Below, piece after piece: positions 26,077 to 38,287 of a stretch of DNA of 64,000 nucleotides. Under the pieces are notes generated by a model. That model worked only from the letters and a program-made list of their open reading frames with translations, was not told where the DNA came from and searched no databases. The stretch spans positions 705,087 through 769,086 of the forward strand of contig NZ_KQ034028.1 of assembly GCF_000970795.1 (NCBI RefSeq), given 5' to 3'. The position numbers and the translations under genes are program-made. Source of the DNA: Bombilactobacillus mellifer. Its GTDB lineage: Bacteria; Bacillota; Bacilli; Lactobacillales; Lactobacillaceae. Each line of letters begins with the position of its first letter. Position 1 is the first letter of the stretch.

Positions 26077-26892
26077 ATGTCAGTTTTATCAATGAAACAA
26101 TTGTTAGAAGCAGGGGTTCATTTTGGACACCAAACACGGCGTTGGAATCCGAAAATGAAGCCGTATATTTTTACCCAAAGAAACGGAATCTACATTATCG
26201 ATCTACAAAAAACAGTACACATGATCGATGATGCGTATAACTTCGTAAAAGATGTAGCCGCTGACGATGGAGTTTTCCTATTTGTAGGAACCAAAAAGCA
26301 AGCCCAAGATTCCATCGCGGAAGAAGCTACACGTGCGGGTCAATTTTATGTAAATCACCGTTGGTTAGGGGGAACTTTAACCAATTGGGATACTATTCAA
26401 AGTCGGATTAAACGATTAAAACAAATTAAAAAAATGGCGGAAGATGGAACCTTTGAACGGCTTCCGAAAAAAGAAACCGCCTTATTAGTTAAACAACAAC
26501 AAAAACTAGAAAAATTCTTAGGCGGAATTGAAGATATGCCACGGATTCCCGATGTTATGTTTATTGTGGATCCCCATAAAGAAAGCATTGCAGTTAAAGA
26601 AGCGCATAAATTGAATATTCCTATTGTTGCAATGGTGGATACAAACACCGATCCTGATGATATCGATGTTATTATTCCTTCAAACGATGATGCTATTCGA
26701 GCTGTGCGTTTGATCACTTCCAAAATGGCAGATGCAGTCATTGAAGGTCATCAAGGTGAAGATAATGATGATGTTGAGGAAGCTGATTTTAACCCTGATA
26801 GTTCAGCACCAGTAGCAGATACTGTGGGTAATCAAAAAGCGGATTCGATCGAAGAAGTAGTCGCTCAAGAAGCCACAGACGATAACGAGTAA
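26077..26892 (+). CDS. rpsB: 30S ribosomal protein S2
   Basis: The 271-residue product has S2 signatures [34 protein letters not shown] and [12 protein letters not shown]. The acidic C-terminal tail after about residue 230 is longer than the core and rich in Asp and Glu, common in lactobacilli. ATG 26077 follows GGAGG with 7-base spacing; the frame is open back to 26011 but that would translate the structured leader. It is followed by tsf after an attenuator hairpin, the conserved rpsB-tsf pair. Confidence 0.97.
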   Translation: MSVLSMKQLLEAGVHFGHQTRRWNPKMKPYIFTQRNGIYIIDLQKTVHMIDDAYNFVKDVAADDGVFLFVGTKKQAQDSIAEEATRAGQFYVNHRWLGGTLTNWDTIQSRIKRLKQIKKMAEDGTFERLPKKETALLVKQQQKLEKFLGGIEDMPRIPDVMFIVDPHKESIAVKEAHKLNIPIVAMVDTNTDPDDIDVIIPSNDDAIRAVRLITSKMADAVIEGHQGEDNDDVEEADFNPDSSAPVADTVGNQKADSIEEVVAQEATDDNE

Positions 26893-26911
26893 TAATTTTT
26901 CAGATGACAAG

Positions 26912-26944
26912 CTATCTTGTAAATTATGATTCAAGATAGTTTTT
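26912..26944 (+). terminator. Attenuator hairpin between rpsB and tsf
   Basis: CTATCTTG (26912-26919) pairs with CAAGATAG (26932-26939) and is followed by five T. It probably lowers tsf expression relative to rpsB. Confidence 0.7.
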
Positions 26945-26975
26945 GTGGTGTGAGTATTTAAAAAAGGAGAATAAG

Positions 26976-27854
26976 ATGACCAAAATTACTGCGGCTCAAG
27001 TTAAAGAGCTTCGGGATAAAACCAGTGTGGGCATGATGGATGCTAAAAAAGCCTTGGTGGCCGCTGATGGTGACATGCAAAAGGCAATTGATGAACTACG
27101 TGAAAAAGGAGTAGCCAAGGCAGCTAAAAAGAGCAGTCGTATTGCAGCGGAAGGTTTAGCTGCGATTAAAATTGCAGGTAATGCAGCAGCAATGGTTGAA
27201 GTTAATTCGGAAACGGATTTTGTAGCTTCTAACGAAAAGTTCACAACCTTAGTTGATCAAATTGCGCAGGCCCTAGTTGAGCAACAACCAGCTGATTTAA
27301 CAGCAGCTCAACAACTTAAGTTAGCTAATGGCGATACGATTGCTGCAGCGATCACTAACTTAACAGCGGTAATTGGGGAAAAGATCACTTTACGACGTTT
27401 TAAAATTGTAACTAAAACAGCTACCCAAAATTTTGGTTCTTATTTGCATAATGGCGGTCAAGTGGCTAGTTTAGTAGTGTTGGAAGGCGCTGATGAAGCT
27501 ACGGCACATGATGTGGCTATGCATGTGGCAGCAATTAATCCTGAATATTTGCAACGTGATCAAGTAGATGCTGCTGTTTTAGACCATCAAAAAGAAATCT
27601 TTACGCAAGAAACTTTAAATGAAGGCAAACCTGAAAAAATTGTTCCTAAAATTGTGGAAGGTCGCTTAAATAAATATTTATCGGAAATTTGTTTGGCTGA
27701 TCAAGATTTTGTTAAAGATCCAGATCAAACTGTTAGTCACTATGTAGCTTCTAAAGGTGGACAATTAGTTAATTTTGTGCGCTATGAAGTTGGAGAAGGC
27801 ATTGAAAAACGGCAAGACAACTTTGTCGATGAAGTCATGGGTCAAATTAAGTAA
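26976..27854 (+). CDS. tsf: Elongation factor Ts
   Basis: EF-Ts is the nucleotide exchange factor for EF-Tu. The 292-residue protein begins [20 protein letters not shown] and has the core [16 protein letters not shown] (about 72-87) that contacts EF-Tu. ATG 26976 has AAAGGAG upstream; the upstream in-frame GTG 26943 would overlap the attenuator and ribosome binding site. A terminator begins at its stop codon. Confidence 0.97.
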   Translation: MTKITAAQVKELRDKTSVGMMDAKKALVAADGDMQKAIDELREKGVAKAAKKSSRIAAEGLAAIKIAGNAAAMVEVNSETDFVASNEKFTTLVDQIAQALVEQQPADLTAAQQLKLANGDTIAAAITNLTAVIGEKITLRRFKIVTKTATQNFGSYLHNGGQVASLVVLEGADEATAHDVAMHVAAINPEYLQRDQVDAAVLDHQKEIFTQETLNEGKPEKIVPKIVEGRLNKYLSEICLADQDFVKDPDQTVSHYVASKGGQLVNFVRYEVGEGIEKRQDNFVDEVMGQIK

Positions 27855-27877
27855 AAGCGCAGAAGCGCTTTTTTTTT
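27853..27877 (+). terminator. Intrinsic terminator of tsf
   Basis: AAAAGCGC and GCGCTTTT pair around AGAA and end in a nine-base T run. The stem starts inside the tsf stop codon. Confidence 0.85.
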
Positions 27878-27952
27878 GGGCAGATATCTGAGACTGTCTA
27901 AATAAATTGGGTATGTTAGAATAAAAAGAAGAATTTGACAAGGAGCTTAGTA

Positions 27953-28684
27953 ATGACTGTTAAATATCAACGAGTTGTTTTAAAATTAAGTGGTGAAGCT
28001 TTAGCCGGTGACAAGGGATTTGGCATTAATCCGCCGGTTATTGCGGAAATCGCAGAACAAATTAAAAAAGTGCATCAGTTAGGAGTCGAAATCGCGATCG
28101 TTTGTGGTGGTGGCAATATTTGGCGTGGTGAAACCGGAGCCGAAATGGGCATGGACCGGGCGCAAGCTGACTATATTGGAATGTTAGCTACCGTCATGAA
28201 TGGTTTGGCTTTACAAGATGCTTTAGAAACTGTGGGAGTACCTACTCGGGTTCAAACTTCCATTGAAATGCGGCAAGTCGCTGAGCCTTACATTCGCCGC
28301 AAAGCTATTCGTCATCTGGAAAAAGGACGGGTCGTAATTTTTTCCTGCGGCACTGGTAGTCCCTATTTTTCGACAGATACTACTTCAGTTTTACGAGCTG
28401 CAGAAATTAATGCAGATGTGATTTTAATGGCTAAAAATGGCGTTGATGGAGTTTATTCGGCGGATCCGCTCAAAGATCCACAAGCAGTTAAATACGATGA
28501 ATTAACACAATTAGAAGTGATTAATAAACAATTAGGAATTATGGATTCCACTGCGAGCTCACTGTCCATGGATAATGATATCCCACTGGTAGTCTTCAAT
28601 CTTAATAAAACCGATAATATTGTTCGCGTAGTGGAAGGTGAACAAATCGGGACAACCATTACAGGAGGCAACAAAAATGAGTAA
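27953..28684 (+). CDS. pyrH: Uridylate kinase
   Basis: The 243-residue amino acid kinase family protein starts [19 protein letters not shown] and has [10 protein letters not shown] and [12 protein letters not shown]. It makes UDP from UMP with ATP. AAGGAG precedes ATG 27953. A TGTTAGAAT extended -10 at 27914-27922 probably starts a transcript here after the tsf terminator. frr overlaps its last 8 bases, the conserved pyrH-frr coupling. Confidence 0.96.
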   Translation: MTVKYQRVVLKLSGEALAGDKGFGINPPVIAEIAEQIKKVHQLGVEIAIVCGGGNIWRGETGAEMGMDRAQADYIGMLATVMNGLALQDALETVGVPTRVQTSIEMRQVAEPYIRRKAIRHLEKGRVVIFSCGTGSPYFSTDTTSVLRAAEINADVILMAKNGVDGVYSADPLKDPQAVKYDELTQLEVINKQLGIMDSTASSLSMDNDIPLVVFNLNKTDNIVRVVEGEQIGTTITGGNKNE

Positions 28685-29234
28685 CCCTTTAATTGATAAA
28701 ACGGATTCACACATGCAAAAAAGTCTCACAGCTTTACGCCGGGAATTGAGTCATATTCGTGCGGGACGTGCTAATGTTAGTTTATTAAATGGAATTAACG
28801 TGGATTGTTACGGCACTACGATGCCTTTGAACCAAGTAGCTTCCATTTCGACACCGGAAGCGCGGGTATTACTAGTTTCCCCGTTTGATAAATCCACTTT
28901 AAAAGATATTGAAAAATCACTTCTGCAATCCGATCTGGGTATTAATCCAGCCAATGATGGCAGTGTCATTCGTTTAGTAATTCCGCAATTAACGGGGGAA
29001 CGACGTCAGGAATTGGCTAAAGAAGTTAATAAAATTGCGGAAACAGCTAAAATTAGCATTCGTAATATTCGACGTGAAGCGATGGATGAAGTCAAAAAGC
29101 AACAAAAGAAGAATGAAATTACGGATGATGAATTGCACGATTTAGAAAAGCAAGTGCAAAAAGTAACCGATAAAAATATTCAGCAAGTGGATACTATGGC
29201 AGCCAAAAAGTCTCAGGAAATCACGGCTGTTTAA
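28677..29234 (+). CDS. frr: Ribosome recycling factor
   Basis: RRF splits post-termination ribosomes with EF-G. The 185-residue product has the three-helix-bundle sequence [20 protein letters not shown] and the C-terminal [19 protein letters not shown], with the expected length. ATG 28677 overlaps the pyrH stop and has AGGAGG upstream within pyrH. uppS follows after 47 bases. Confidence 0.97.
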   Translation: MSNPLIDKTDSHMQKSLTALRRELSHIRAGRANVSLLNGINVDCYGTTMPLNQVASISTPEARVLLVSPFDKSTLKDIEKSLLQSDLGINPANDGSVIRLVIPQLTGERRQELAKEVNKIAETAKISIRNIRREAMDEVKKQQKKNEITDDELHDLEKQVQKVTDKNIQQVDTMAAKKSQEITAV

Positions 29235-29281
29235 ACAATTTTTTAAATTTATGACTAATTTCGACATTGAGGAGCTGCATT

Positions 29282-29998
29282 ATGATAGAGTCACCTTTAC
29301 CTAAACATGTGGCAATTATTATGGATGGCAATGGTCGTTGGGCAAAACGGCGTGGATTGCCGCGCGTAGCCGGTCATAAAGCGGGCATGAATAATTTAAA
29401 AACTATCGCTTTGGCAGCAAATGATTTACACATTAAGGCGTTGACGGTTTATGCCTTTTCCACGGAAAATTGGCGGCGACCACAGCAAGAAGTTCAATTT
29501 TTAATGAATTTGCCTGTTGATTTTTTTGGCAGCTTTATGCCTGACATTCAGGCCCACAATGTCCGTATTCTAATTACCGGTTTTTGGCAGCAATTGCCCA
29601 GCAAAACTCGTCAAGTCTGTCAACGGGCAGTAGCGGAAACGGCGGCCAACACCGGAATGATTTTGAATTTTGCTTTCAATTACGGAGGACGCAGCGATAT
29701 TTTACAAGCCGTACAGCGGATTTGCCAAGACTGTCAAAATCAAACTTTGTCTCCTGATCAGATTTCAGAAGCAACTTTTGCCCGCTATTTAAAGTCTGCC
29801 CAATTACAAGATTTACAAGATCCGGACTTATTAATTCGAACTAGTGGAGAAGAGCGGATGTCTAATTTTTATCTGTGGGAATTAGCTTATGCGGAGCTAG
29901 TTTTTGTTCCTGAAATGTGGCCCGACTATTCACCTACTAATTTACAGCGTGATCTTCAAGTCTTTCAACACCGGAACCGGCGTTTTGGGGGATTATAA
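29282..29998 (+). CDS. uppS: Undecaprenyl diphosphate synthase
   Basis: This 238-residue cis-prenyltransferase has the catalytic MDGNGRWAKRRG (Asp15), VYAFSTENWRR and the RTSGEERMSNFYLWE substrate motif. It makes the C55 lipid carrier for peptidoglycan and teichoic acids. ATG 29282 has GAGGAG upstream. It is followed by cdsA and rseP with no dxr between, so isoprenoid precursors probably come from the mevalonate pathway encoded elsewhere. Confidence 0.96.
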   Translation: MIESPLPKHVAIIMDGNGRWAKRRGLPRVAGHKAGMNNLKTIALAANDLHIKALTVYAFSTENWRRPQQEVQFLMNLPVDFFGSFMPDIQAHNVRILITGFWQQLPSKTRQVCQRAVAETAANTGMILNFAFNYGGRSDILQAVQRICQDCQNQTLSPDQISEATFARYLKSAQLQDLQDPDLLIRTSGEERMSNFYLWELAYAELVFVPEMWPDYSPTNLQRDLQVFQHRNRRFGGL

Positions 29999-30020
29999 TT
30001 TGAGTAAGTGAGGTTATTTT

Positions 30021-30836
30021 TTGAAAACAAGAATCATTACAGCCATAGTGGCTTTAGCAATTTTTATTCCAATTCTCATTGCTGGTGGTTTGTGGATTGA
30101 TCTAGCAGCCTCCGTTTTATCCGTGATTGGATTATCAGAAGTTTATATTATGCGCAAACGGATTATTGTTTCGATGGATTTTCTGATTGCTGCGATCGGA
30201 GTCTTGTTACTGTCCTTACCGGAAAAAGCTTTAACCTGGCTTCCTCACGATTTTTCACGTTTTGACTTAGCGTACGTGTTTGTGGCTTTATTATTAGTTT
30301 TAATGGTGTTTACGAAAAATAATTTTAACTTTGAAGACGCTGGGGTCACGATTTTATCGATGTTTTATATTGGCAATGGCTTTCACTACTTAGCGGCCAT
30401 TCGAAACTCTGATTCTGGGGGCTTATCCTTATTATTATTTGGGATGATTATCGTTTGGGTAACCGACAGTGGGGCCTATTTTGTAGGCCGTAAATTTGGC
30501 AAGCACAAATTATACCCGGCAATTAGTCCCAATAAAACTTGGGAAGGTTCACTGGGAGGCGTGATTTTAGCAGTGGTTTTCGCCCTGATTTATATGTTTG
30601 GTTTCCAACAATACCAAAATATTCCTACCATTCCGCAAAATACGTTGCTGTTAATTGTCATTACTATAGTTTTATCAGTTGCAGGACAGCTGGGCGATTT
30701 AGTGGAATCTGCTTATAAACGCTACTACGGTGTCAAAGATTCGGGTAAAATTTTGCCAGGACACGGTGGAATCTTAGATCGCTTTGATAGTATGCTTTTT
30801 GTATTGCCCTTGATTCACTCGTTAGGTTTTATCTAA
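30021..30836 (+). CDS. cdsA: Phosphatidate cytidylyltransferase
   Basis: CdsA makes CDP-diacylglycerol from phosphatidic acid and CTP. The 271-residue integral membrane protein has about seven or eight helices, the motif SPNKTWEGSLGG, and the family signature KRYYGVKDSGKILPGHGG followed by the DRFD acid pair. It starts with TTG 30021 after a GAGGT site. It links the PlsX/PlsC lipid genes in this window to phospholipid head-group synthesis. Confidence 0.95.
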   Translation: MKTRIITAIVALAIFIPILIAGGLWIDLAASVLSVIGLSEVYIMRKRIIVSMDFLIAAIGVLLLSLPEKALTWLPHDFSRFDLAYVFVALLLVLMVFTKNNFNFEDAGVTILSMFYIGNGFHYLAAIRNSDSGGLSLLLFGMIIVWVTDSGAYFVGRKFGKHKLYPAISPNKTWEGSLGGVILAVVFALIYMFGFQQYQNIPTIPQNTLLLIVITIVLSVAGQLGDLVESAYKRYYGVKDSGKILPGHGGILDRFDSMLFVLPLIHSLGFI

Positions 30837-30855
30837 TTCAGAGGGAGGATCTTTT

Positions 30856-32127
30856 GTGGTTGCAATTCTCACATTTATCGTTGTTTTCGGGTTAATTGTC
30901 CTAGTTCATGAATTTGGCCATTATTTTTGGTCTAAACATTCGGGGATTTTAGTGCGCCAATTTTCCATTGGAATGGGCCCTAAGTTAGTATCTTATACCA
31001 AAAATCACACTTTATACACGATTCGGCTGTTACCATTGGGAGGCTATGTATTAATGGCCGGAGCCGAAGATGACGATGAGGAATTGAAACCGGGTGTGAT
31101 GGTGGGCTTAAAATTAAACGCCGCCAATAAAGTAGTATGCATTGATAATTCACAAACCGACCATGATGCTTCGTTGATGCCCGTCCAAATAGTACAAGCT
31201 GATTTACAAAAAGATTTATTTATTGAAGGGTACGTGGCTGGCGATGATCGTCAATTACAGCGTTTTGAAGTGGACCATGATGCCACGTTAATCGACGAAA
31301 CGCACACGGCTATGCAAATTGCTCCTATTGATGTGCAATTTAATTCAGCTAGTTTATGGAATCGGTTTTTAACTAATGCTGCTGGTCCCTTTAATAATTT
31401 GGTGTTTGGGGTCTTGCTATACGTAGTTAGTGCTTTTATGCTGGGTGGAGCTCCAGTCAATCGTCCCCAACTAGGAGCCATTGCGCCGAATTCACCGGCG
31501 GCACAAGCACATTTACAACCGAATGACCAAATATTGGCCATCAATCAACATAAGATTGCTACTTGGGATCAAATGGCGCGGACCATCACTAAATACCCTG
31601 GTCAGGAAATTACTTTACAAATCAAAACGTCACATCAAAAAATTAAGCAAGTTAAATTGACTCCCAAAAAAGTTACTAATGGTTCGCAAAAAGTCGGACA
31701 AATCGGAGTTATGCAGGCGCGCAATGCAGCTGTAGGCCCTACTTTAAAATATGGGGTGCAATCGGGATTTCAAACGGTAGGTTTAATTTTTCAAGCGTTA
31801 AAACAAATGGTAACCGGGGGCTTCAATCTAAATCAATTAGGCGGACCGGTAGCAATTTACTCGGAAACCTCGCAAGTCGCAGCTATGGGCTTTAAACAAG
31901 TAGTAGTTTTTATTGCTTGGCTGTCGATCAATTTGGGAATTATGAATTTACTGCCCATTCCCGCTTTGGATGGTGGTAAACTGTTACTAAATGTAATTGA
32001 AGCTTTACGTCAAAAACCAATCTCCCAAAAGACGGAAATTGCGGTCAATCTAGTTGGAGTCGCGTTTTTACTTGTGTTAATGGTTGCTGTTACTTGGAAT
32101 GACATCACACGCTTTTTTATTAAATGA
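30856..32127 (+). CDS. rseP: Site-2 protease RseP/RasP family zinc metalloprotease
   Basis: The 423-residue membrane protease has the zinc motif HEFGH (about residues 19-23), a PDZ domain (about 205-275, LGAIAPNSPAAQAHLQPNDQ) and the third zinc ligand region LPIPALDGGK. It cuts transmembrane segments of anti-sigma factors or signal peptide remnants. Start GTG 30856 follows GGGAGG. The cytosolic loop between helices 1 and 2 is long and acidic (AEDDDEE), as in other lactobacilli. Confidence 0.95.
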   Translation: MVAILTFIVVFGLIVLVHEFGHYFWSKHSGILVRQFSIGMGPKLVSYTKNHTLYTIRLLPLGGYVLMAGAEDDDEELKPGVMVGLKLNAANKVVCIDNSQTDHDASLMPVQIVQADLQKDLFIEGYVAGDDRQLQRFEVDHDATLIDETHTAMQIAPIDVQFNSASLWNRFLTNAAGPFNNLVFGVLLYVVSAFMLGGAPVNRPQLGAIAPNSPAAQAHLQPNDQILAINQHKIATWDQMARTITKYPGQEITLQIKTSHQKIKQVKLTPKKVTNGSQKVGQIGVMQARNAAVGPTLKYGVQSGFQTVGLIFQALKQMVTGGFNLNQLGGPVAIYSETSQVAAMGFKQVVVFIAWLSINLGIMNLLPIPALDGGKLLLNVIEALRQKPISQKTEIAVNLVGVAFLLVLMVAVTWNDITRFFIK

Positions 32128-32151
32128 TAAGTACTAAAAAGGAGGGGCCAG

Positions 32152-33864
32152 ATGAAACAATCACAAATTTTTATTCCTACATTAAAAGAAATTCCCAGTG
32201 ATGCGGAAGCTAAAAGTCATCAATTAATGCTGCGAGGAGGCTTTATTCGCCAAGTTTCGGCAGGTATTTATGCTTATTTGCCGCTAGCAGTTCGGGTTTT
32301 ACACAATATTGAACAAATCGTCCGTGAGGAAATGGAGCAGATTGATGCGATTGAAATGTTAGCACCTGCGATTTTGCCGGGAGAATTATGGCAAGAGAGT
32401 GGACGTTATGCCACTTACGGTGATAATTTATTCAAATTAAAAGATCGTCATGAGCGCAATTTTATTTTGGGACCGACGCATGAAGAAACCTTAACTTACT
32501 TAATTCGTGATCAATTAAATTCATATAAAAAAATGCCGAAGATTTTATATCAAATTCAGGCCAAATATCGTGATGAAGATCGACCACGTTATGGTTTATT
32601 GCGTGGCCGCGAGTTTATCATGAAAGATGGCTACTCATTTTCGGCTAATCAAGCACAATTAGACGATGCTTTTAATAAAATGGAGCAGGCGTACACTAAT
32701 ATTTTCAACCGTTGTGCGCTTGATTATCGCGTAATTCTGGGTGATTCTGGTGACATGGGCGGTAATGCTTCCAAGGAATTCTCTGCCGTGGCGGAAATTG
32801 GCGAAGATACAATTGTCTATTCTGATAGCAGTGACTATGCGGCCAATTTAGAAATGGCTCAAAGTATAATTCAACCGAATCCACAAGAAACAGCTCAACC
32901 GCTACAAACGGTGGCCACTCCTCATACCCCTACAGTAGAATCAGTAGCTGCTTTCTTAAAAGTTACACCCAAGCAAGTGATCAAGAGTCGGGCTTATGTT
33001 GTTGATGAGCAGCCAGTCCTAGTGTTAATTCGAGGGGACTCTGAAGTCAATGAAACTAAGCTGAAAAATGTTTTAAACGCTCAACAAGATGTCCAAATGG
33101 CGACGGATGAGCAAGTGGAATCGATGTTTCACAGTGTAGCCGGCTTCATGGGTCCGTTTGATTTGCCAGAGACGGTGAAAATAGTAGCTGACTCATCATT
33201 AAAGGGCTTGTGTAATGGCGTAACCGGCGCTAATCAAAAAGATCTACATTGGCAAAATGTTAATTTAGAACGGGATCTGCACTTGAGTGATCAAGATTTT
33301 GTAGATGTCCGTACGGTTCAACCGGGAGAATTATCCCCAGATCATCAAGGCAGCCTCCAATTCACACGAGGTATTGAAATTGGCCATATTTTCAAATTAG
33401 GTACAAGATATTCTGAAACTTTAAAAGCTACCTTTCTAGATGAAAATGGCCGCCAGCAACCGGTGATTATGGGTTCTTATGGCATTGGTATTAGCCGGTT
33501 GCTATCTGCAATTGTCGAACAGCATTGTGACGATGCCGGCATTATATGGCCTTGGCAGCTGGCTCCATATCAAGTTCATGTGGTCATCATTAATACGAAG
33601 GATGAAGATCAAGTGCAGCTAGCTTCTGAAGTGGAGGCTTCTTTGCAGAATGCCGGTTTTTCGGTTTTGGTTGATGATCGTTCTGAACGGCCGGGAGTTA
33701 AGTTTGCTGAAGCTGATTTAATTGGGAGTCCGGTACGTATTACCGTCGGCAAAAAAGCCAGTGATAAAATTTTAGAAATTAAATTACGTAATCAAACCGA
33801 TTCCGTTGAAGTCAATGAAAATGATCTTATTGATTCGATGAAGATCCTTTTGAAAAATTATTAA
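32152..33864 (+). CDS. proS: Prolyl-tRNA synthetase (bacterial type with editing domain)
   Basis: The 570-residue class II synthetase has motif 1 at the start ([20 protein letters not shown]), motif 2 around [20 protein letters not shown], and motif 3 [10 protein letters not shown]. The YbaK-like editing insertion lies between residues about 225 and 400 and removes misacylated Ala-tRNA(Pro). The anticodon-binding domain is at the C-terminus. AGGAGGGG precedes ATG 32152. No T-box leader is present in the 24 bases upstream, so it is transcribed with rseP. Confidence 0.97.
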   Translation: MKQSQIFIPTLKEIPSDAEAKSHQLMLRGGFIRQVSAGIYAYLPLAVRVLHNIEQIVREEMEQIDAIEMLAPAILPGELWQESGRYATYGDNLFKLKDRHERNFILGPTHEETLTYLIRDQLNSYKKMPKILYQIQAKYRDEDRPRYGLLRGREFIMKDGYSFSANQAQLDDAFNKMEQAYTNIFNRCALDYRVILGDSGDMGGNASKEFSAVAEIGEDTIVYSDSSDYAANLEMAQSIIQPNPQETAQPLQTVATPHTPTVESVAAFLKVTPKQVIKSRAYVVDEQPVLVLIRGDSEVNETKLKNVLNAQQDVQMATDEQVESMFHSVAGFMGPFDLPETVKIVADSSLKGLCNGVTGANQKDLHWQNVNLERDLHLSDQDFVDVRTVQPGELSPDHQGSLQFTRGIEIGHIFKLGTRYSETLKATFLDENGRQQPVIMGSYGIGISRLLSAIVEQHCDDAGIIWPWQLAPYQVHVVIINTKDEDQVQLASEVEASLQNAGFSVLVDDRSERPGVKFAEADLIGSPVRITVGKKASDKILEIKLRNQTDSVEVNENDLIDSMKILLKNY

Positions 33865-33887
33865 TGCATTAGCAACGAGGTGTTCTT

Positions 33888-36800
33888 TTGACACAACCAA
33901 ATGCGTCGCAATTGTTTCAAACCTTAATACAACAATTACATTTACCTGCCAATTTACAGCAATTAACTTTGCTGGAATCAGGACAAATAAAAAAAGTGGA
34001 AGTCCATACTGTTTCGCAGCGCTGGACTTTTATTTTTGAATTTGCGGATATTTTACCATTCGATGTTTTTCGAGTTTTTAATGAGCATTTACAAACGGCT
34101 TTTGCAGGAGTTAAACAAGTTGATTTTGTAATACAAATTGCTCATCCGAGCTTAGATCAACAACTGCTGAATCAATATTGGGCTTATGTCGTCAGCCAAG
34201 TACAGCCCCAGTCGTCAGCTTTGAAACAGTTAGCTTGTCAAAAAGGTTTGACACTGCAAGATGATCGTGTCTTTTTAGAAGTTAATAATCAAGTTGTGAA
34301 AGATTATTTGACGCATAAGTGTTTAGATCTGATTGAGGCCACCTACCAAAAGCTGGGATTTCCCCAGTTCCATATTCAGGTGGTAGTGGACGATTCTCAA
34401 ATTCAAACACAGATGGCCGAATTAGAGCAAAAACAGCTTGCGGAACAACAACAATTAGCTGCGCAAGTTTCACAAACTGCCTCTACGAAAACGACATCCC
34501 AGTCGGCACCGGCCCCCAGCACCATTTGGGGTAAAAAGATTAACTCACAAACACCTATCACTTCCATGGTTGATATTGTGGAGGAACAACAATCAGTAGT
34601 TGTGGAAGGTTACGTTTTTAGTAGTGAGATCCGCAAACTCCGGTCCGAGCGGCAGTTATTAATTTTAGAGGTGACGGATTATACTTCTTCCTTTGTGGTG
34701 AAAAAATTTTCCCGGACTAATGATCCTGAAGACGTTTTTGCGGATCTGAAACAAGGTATTTGGCTGAGGATTCGCGGTTCCGTTCAAGAAGACAGTTATT
34801 CGCATGAATTGGTAATCAATGCATTTGATCTGAATTTGATCAAAAAAATTGGCCGCCAAGATCAAGCTGCAGAAAAACGCATTGAACTGCATGTGCATAC
34901 AAATATGAGTCAAATGGATGCGGTTAGTTCAACTACTGCTTTGGTACAACGTGCAGCGGATTGGGGTCAACCGGCGATTGCTATTACTGATCATTCTACC
35001 GTTCAAGCTTTCCCGGATGCCCATAGTGCAGGCGAAAAACTAGGTGTCAAAATTATTTACGGGGTGGAAGTCAATCTGGTTGATGAAGGAGATCCCATTG
35101 CCTACAATTTACGGGATCAAGAGTTGGAGCATGCCGAATATGTCATTTTTGATGTAGAAACTACCGGTTTATCGGCGGTTTATGATTCCATTATTGAATT
35201 AGCTGCCGTTAAAATGAAAGACGGTAAAGTAATTGCAGAATTTGATGAGTTTATTGATCCTCAACATCCATTATCTGCCACTACTATTAACTTAACCTCG
35301 ATAACTGACGAAATGGTGCAGGGGAGTAATACTGAAGCGCAAGCGATTCAAAAATTTGCCAAATTTAGCGGCGATGATATTTTGGTGGGTCACAATGTAA
35401 CTTTTGATATTGGTTTTTTAAATGCCGCCCGACAGCGACAGCATTTATCTGCCGTCCAGGTTCCTGTGTTGGATACCTTAGAATTGTCACGAACTCTGCA
35501 TTCAGAATATCGCAATCATAAACTAGATAGTTTAGCTAAACGTTATAATATTAAATTGGAGCACCATCATCGGGCTAACTCGGATGCCGCCACGACCGGT
35601 TATTTGATGTATCAATTACTGGCAGAGTTAAAAGCAAAGTTTCAAACCACTAACGTTCAACAACTCAATGATCACATTGGGGGCCCTGAAGCGTATAAAC
35701 AAGCCCGTCCCTATCATGCCACGTTGTTGGCACAAACGCAGGCAGGTTTGAAAAACCTTTTTAAAATTGTTTCGGCTTCGATGACCGAATATTATTTTCG
35801 AACACCGCGGGTCCCACGTAATCTTTTAAATCGTTATCGACAAGGCATTATCGTCGGTTCGGCATGCAGTTCAGGCGAGGTTTTCACCGCCATGATGCAA
35901 AAAGGATATGCTGAGGCTTATCAAAAAGCCCAATATTATGATTATTTAGAAGTCATGCCACCGGCGATTTATCAACCTTTGTTGGATCAAAAGCTGATTG
36001 CTGATCAAAAAGCGCTTGAGGAAATTTTGACCAACATCGTCCGTTTGGGTGATGAATTACAAAAGCCGGTCGTAGCTACGGGCGATGTACATTATTTAGA
36101 TGCCAAAGACGCCATTTATCGCGATATTATTGTCAAAGCTGTGAAGAGTAATCCCTTAGCGCGGCAAAAACTCCCGGTCGCTGATTTCAAAACTACCGAG
36201 GAAATGCTTGCGGCGTTTGATTGGTTAGATGAAAAAAAAGCTTATCAAATAGTCGTCGAAAATACGCATACTGTCGCCGATTGGATTGCAGACGACATTA
36301 CCCCTGTGAAGGATAAACTTTATACTCCTAAAATGGCGGGCTCGGAACAAGAAATTCAGGACCTGACTTATAGTAAGGCGCACGAACTTTATGGCGATCC
36401 GCTGCCGCCGATTGTCCAGAACCGGTTGGACAAAGAATTGAAAAGTATTATTGGCAATGGATTTTCAGTCATTTATTTAATTGCGCAGCGTTTGGTATAT
36501 AAAAGTAATAAGGATGGTTATTTAGTTGGTTCGCGGGGATCGGTAGGTTCTAGTTTAGTAGCAACGATGACCGGAATTACTGAAGTAAATCCGTTACCGC
36601 CCCATTATCGTTGTCCCAAATGTCACTATACGCAATTTTTTGAAAATGGCGAAATCGGGTCAGGCTTTGATTTGCCAGCTAAAAATTGTCCAGAATGTGG
36701 AACGCCTTTAAAGAAGGACGGTCACGATATTCCCTTTGAAACTTTTTTGGGTTTCAATGGTGATAAAGTCCCCGATATTGATTTAAATTTCTCGGGGGAT

Positions 36801-38198
36801 TATCAGCCGATTGCGCATAATTATACTAAAGTGTTATTTGGTGAAGATCATGTCTTTCGTGCTGGAACCATTGGGACCGTCGCCGATCGAACAGCGTATG
36901 GTTATGTCAGCAATTATGAAGAACTGACGGATCAAAAATTTCGGGGGGCCGAAAAAGATCGCCTAGCCGCCGGAGCCACAGGAGTTAAACGCACTACTGG
37001 ACAACATCCAGCGGGCATTATTGTGGTGCCGGATGATATGGATATTTATGATTTCACTCCGATCCAATATCCGGCTGACGACCAAAATGCTGCTTGGAAA
37101 ACAACACATTTTGATTTTCATTCTATTCATGATAATATTTTAAAACTGGATATTTTGGGACATGATGACCCGACGATGATTCGGATGTTACAAGATTTAT
37201 CCGGCATTGATCCGCAAACGATTCCTACTGATGATCCAGGGGTTATGGCGTTATTTTCCGGAACTGAATCCTTAGGAGTAACACCAGAACAAATTAATTC
37301 AAAAATGGGTACTTTAGGCATTCCCGAATTTGGGACACGTTTTGTGCGCGGAATGTTGGAGGAAACGCATCCGACGACCTTTGCCGAATTACTGCAGATT
37401 TCCGGCTTGTCTCATGGTACGGATGTCTGGTTAGGTAATGCTGAAGATTATATTCAGCAAGGGGTCGTGACGTTAAAAGATGTTATTGGTTGTCGGGATA
37501 ATATCATGATGGACTTGATTCATTGGGGGATGGATCCGAATTTGTCCTTTCAAATCATGGAACACGTGCGCAAAGGGCGGGGAATCCCGGAAGAATGGCA
37601 AGCTCAAATGCGGGCCAATAAAAAAGTTCCTGATTGGTATATTGATTCTTGTCTCAAGATCAAATACATGTTTCCTAAAGCTCATGCCACAGCCTATATT
37701 ATGATGGCTTTACGGATCGCTTATTTTAAAGTCCATTTTCCAATTATTTATTATTGTGCTTATTTCTCTGTGCGCTGTGATACCTTTGATTTAAAAGCCA
37801 TGTCTCAAGGTAAAGCCGCAGTTAAAAGTGCAATGAAAGTAATTAATGATCAAGGTAATGATGCCACGGCAAAAGACAAAAGTTTATTGACGGTTTTAGA
37901 AATTGCCAATGAATGTCTGGAACGGGGGATTCAAATAAAAATGGTCGATATCGAACGCTCGGATGCGATGAATTTTCAGATTCTGGACGAGCACACTTTA
38001 TTAGCTCCTTTTATTGCGGTTCCTAGTTTAGGTCTCAATGTGGCCAAACAAATCGTAGCCGCACGGGAGGAACAACCATTTTTATCTAAAGAAGATTTAG
38101 CTCAACGTGGGAAAGTGTCGCAAACCATCATTAATTATTTAACTGAAAATCACGTACTCGACCAATTACCAGATGAAAATCAATTATCATTATTTTAA
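33888..38198 (+). CDS. polC: DNA polymerase III PolC (Gram-positive replicase)
   Basis: PolC is the main replicative polymerase of Firmicutes. The 1436-residue protein has an N-terminal tau-binding region, an OB fold, a PHP domain starting [13 protein letters not shown] (about 333), an inserted proofreading exonuclease ([10 protein letters not shown] near 418, [15 protein letters not shown]), a zinc finger CPKC and CPEC (about 908-942) and the palm KVPDIDLNF (about 960). The sequence is full length and uninterrupted. It starts with TTG 33888 after a GAGGTG site. It follows proS as in other lactobacilli. Confidence 0.98.
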   Translation: MTQPNASQLFQTLIQQLHLPANLQQLTLLESGQIKKVEVHTVSQRWTFIFEFADILPFDVFRVFNEHLQTAFAGVKQVDFVIQIAHPSLDQQLLNQYWAYVVSQVQPQSSALKQLACQKGLTLQDDRVFLEVNNQVVKDYLTHKCLDLIEATYQKLGFPQFHIQVVVDDSQIQTQMAELEQKQLAEQQQLAAQVSQTASTKTTSQSAPAPSTIWGKKINSQTPITSMVDIVEEQQSVVVEGYVFSSEIRKLRSERQLLILEVTDYTSSFVVKKFSRTNDPEDVFADLKQGIWLRIRGSVQEDSYSHELVINAFDLNLIKKIGRQDQAAEKRIELHVHTNMSQMDAVSSTTALVQRAADWGQPAIAITDHSTVQAFPDAHSAGEKLGVKIIYGVEVNLVDEGDPIAYNLRDQELEHAEYVIFDVETTGLSAVYDSIIELAAVKMKDGKVIAEFDEFIDPQHPLSATTINLTSITDEMVQGSNTEAQAIQKFAKFSGDDILVGHNVTFDIGFLNAARQRQHLSAVQVPVLDTLELSRTLHSEYRNHKLDSLAKRYNIKLEHHHRANSDAATTGYLMYQLLAELKAKFQTTNVQQLNDHIGGPEAYKQARPYHATLLAQTQAGLKNLFKIVSASMTEYYFRTPRVPRNLLNRYRQGIIVGSACSSGEVFTAMMQKGYAEAYQKAQYYDYLEVMPPAIYQPLLDQKLIADQKALEEILTNIVRLGDELQKPVVATGDVHYLDAKDAIYRDIIVKAVKSNPLARQKLPVADFKTTEEMLAAFDWLDEKKAYQIVVENTHTVADWIADDITPVKDKLYTPKMAGSEQEIQDLTYSKAHELYGDPLPPIVQNRLDKELKSIIGNGFSVIYLIAQRLVYKSNKDGYLVGSRGSVGSSLVATMTGITEVNPLPPHYRCPKCHYTQFFENGEIGSGFDLPAKNCPECGTPLKKDGHDIPFETFLGFNGDKVPDIDLNFSGDYQPIAHNYTKVLFGEDHVFRAGTIGTVADRTAYGYVSNYEELTDQKFRGAEKDRLAAGATGVKRTTGQHPAGIIVVPDDMDIYDFTPIQYPADDQNAAWKTTHFDFHSIHDNILKLDILGHDDPTMIRMLQDLSGIDPQTIPTDDPGVMALFSGTESLGVTPEQINSKMGTLGIPEFGTRFVRGMLEETHPTTFAELLQISGLSHGTDVWLGNAEDYIQQGVVTLKDVIGCRDNIMMDLIHWGMDPNLSFQIMEHVRKGRGIPEEWQAQMRANKKVPDWYIDSCLKIKYMFPKAHATAYIMMALRIAYFKVHFPIIYYCAYFSVRCDTFDLKAMSQGKAAVKSAMKVINDQGNDATAKDKSLLTVLEIANECLERGIQIKMVDIERSDAMNFQILDEHTLLAPFIAVPSLGLNVAKQIVAAREEQPFLSKEDLAQRGKVSQTIINYLTENHVLDQLPDENQLSLF

Positions 38199-38206
38199 TT
38201 AAATTC

Positions 38207-38287
38207 TTGCAAAACCTAAGAGTTTATATTAAACTAATAGTTAAGTTGATTTTAGATGACGAGTGAGCAGAGATGCTCACTCTTTTT
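38207..38287 (+). promoter_or_regulatory. Promoter and terminator-like leader hairpin before rimP
   Basis: TTGCAA (38207-38212) and TAAACT (38230-38235) are 17 bases apart, a weak promoter match. GAGTGAGC (38261-38268) and GCTCACTC (38275-38282) then form a perfect 8-bp stem followed by five T. If the promoter is used, the hairpin is an attenuator in the rimP-nusA-infB leader; if not, it is the polC terminator. The 134-base gap holds no gene. Confidence 0.6.
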
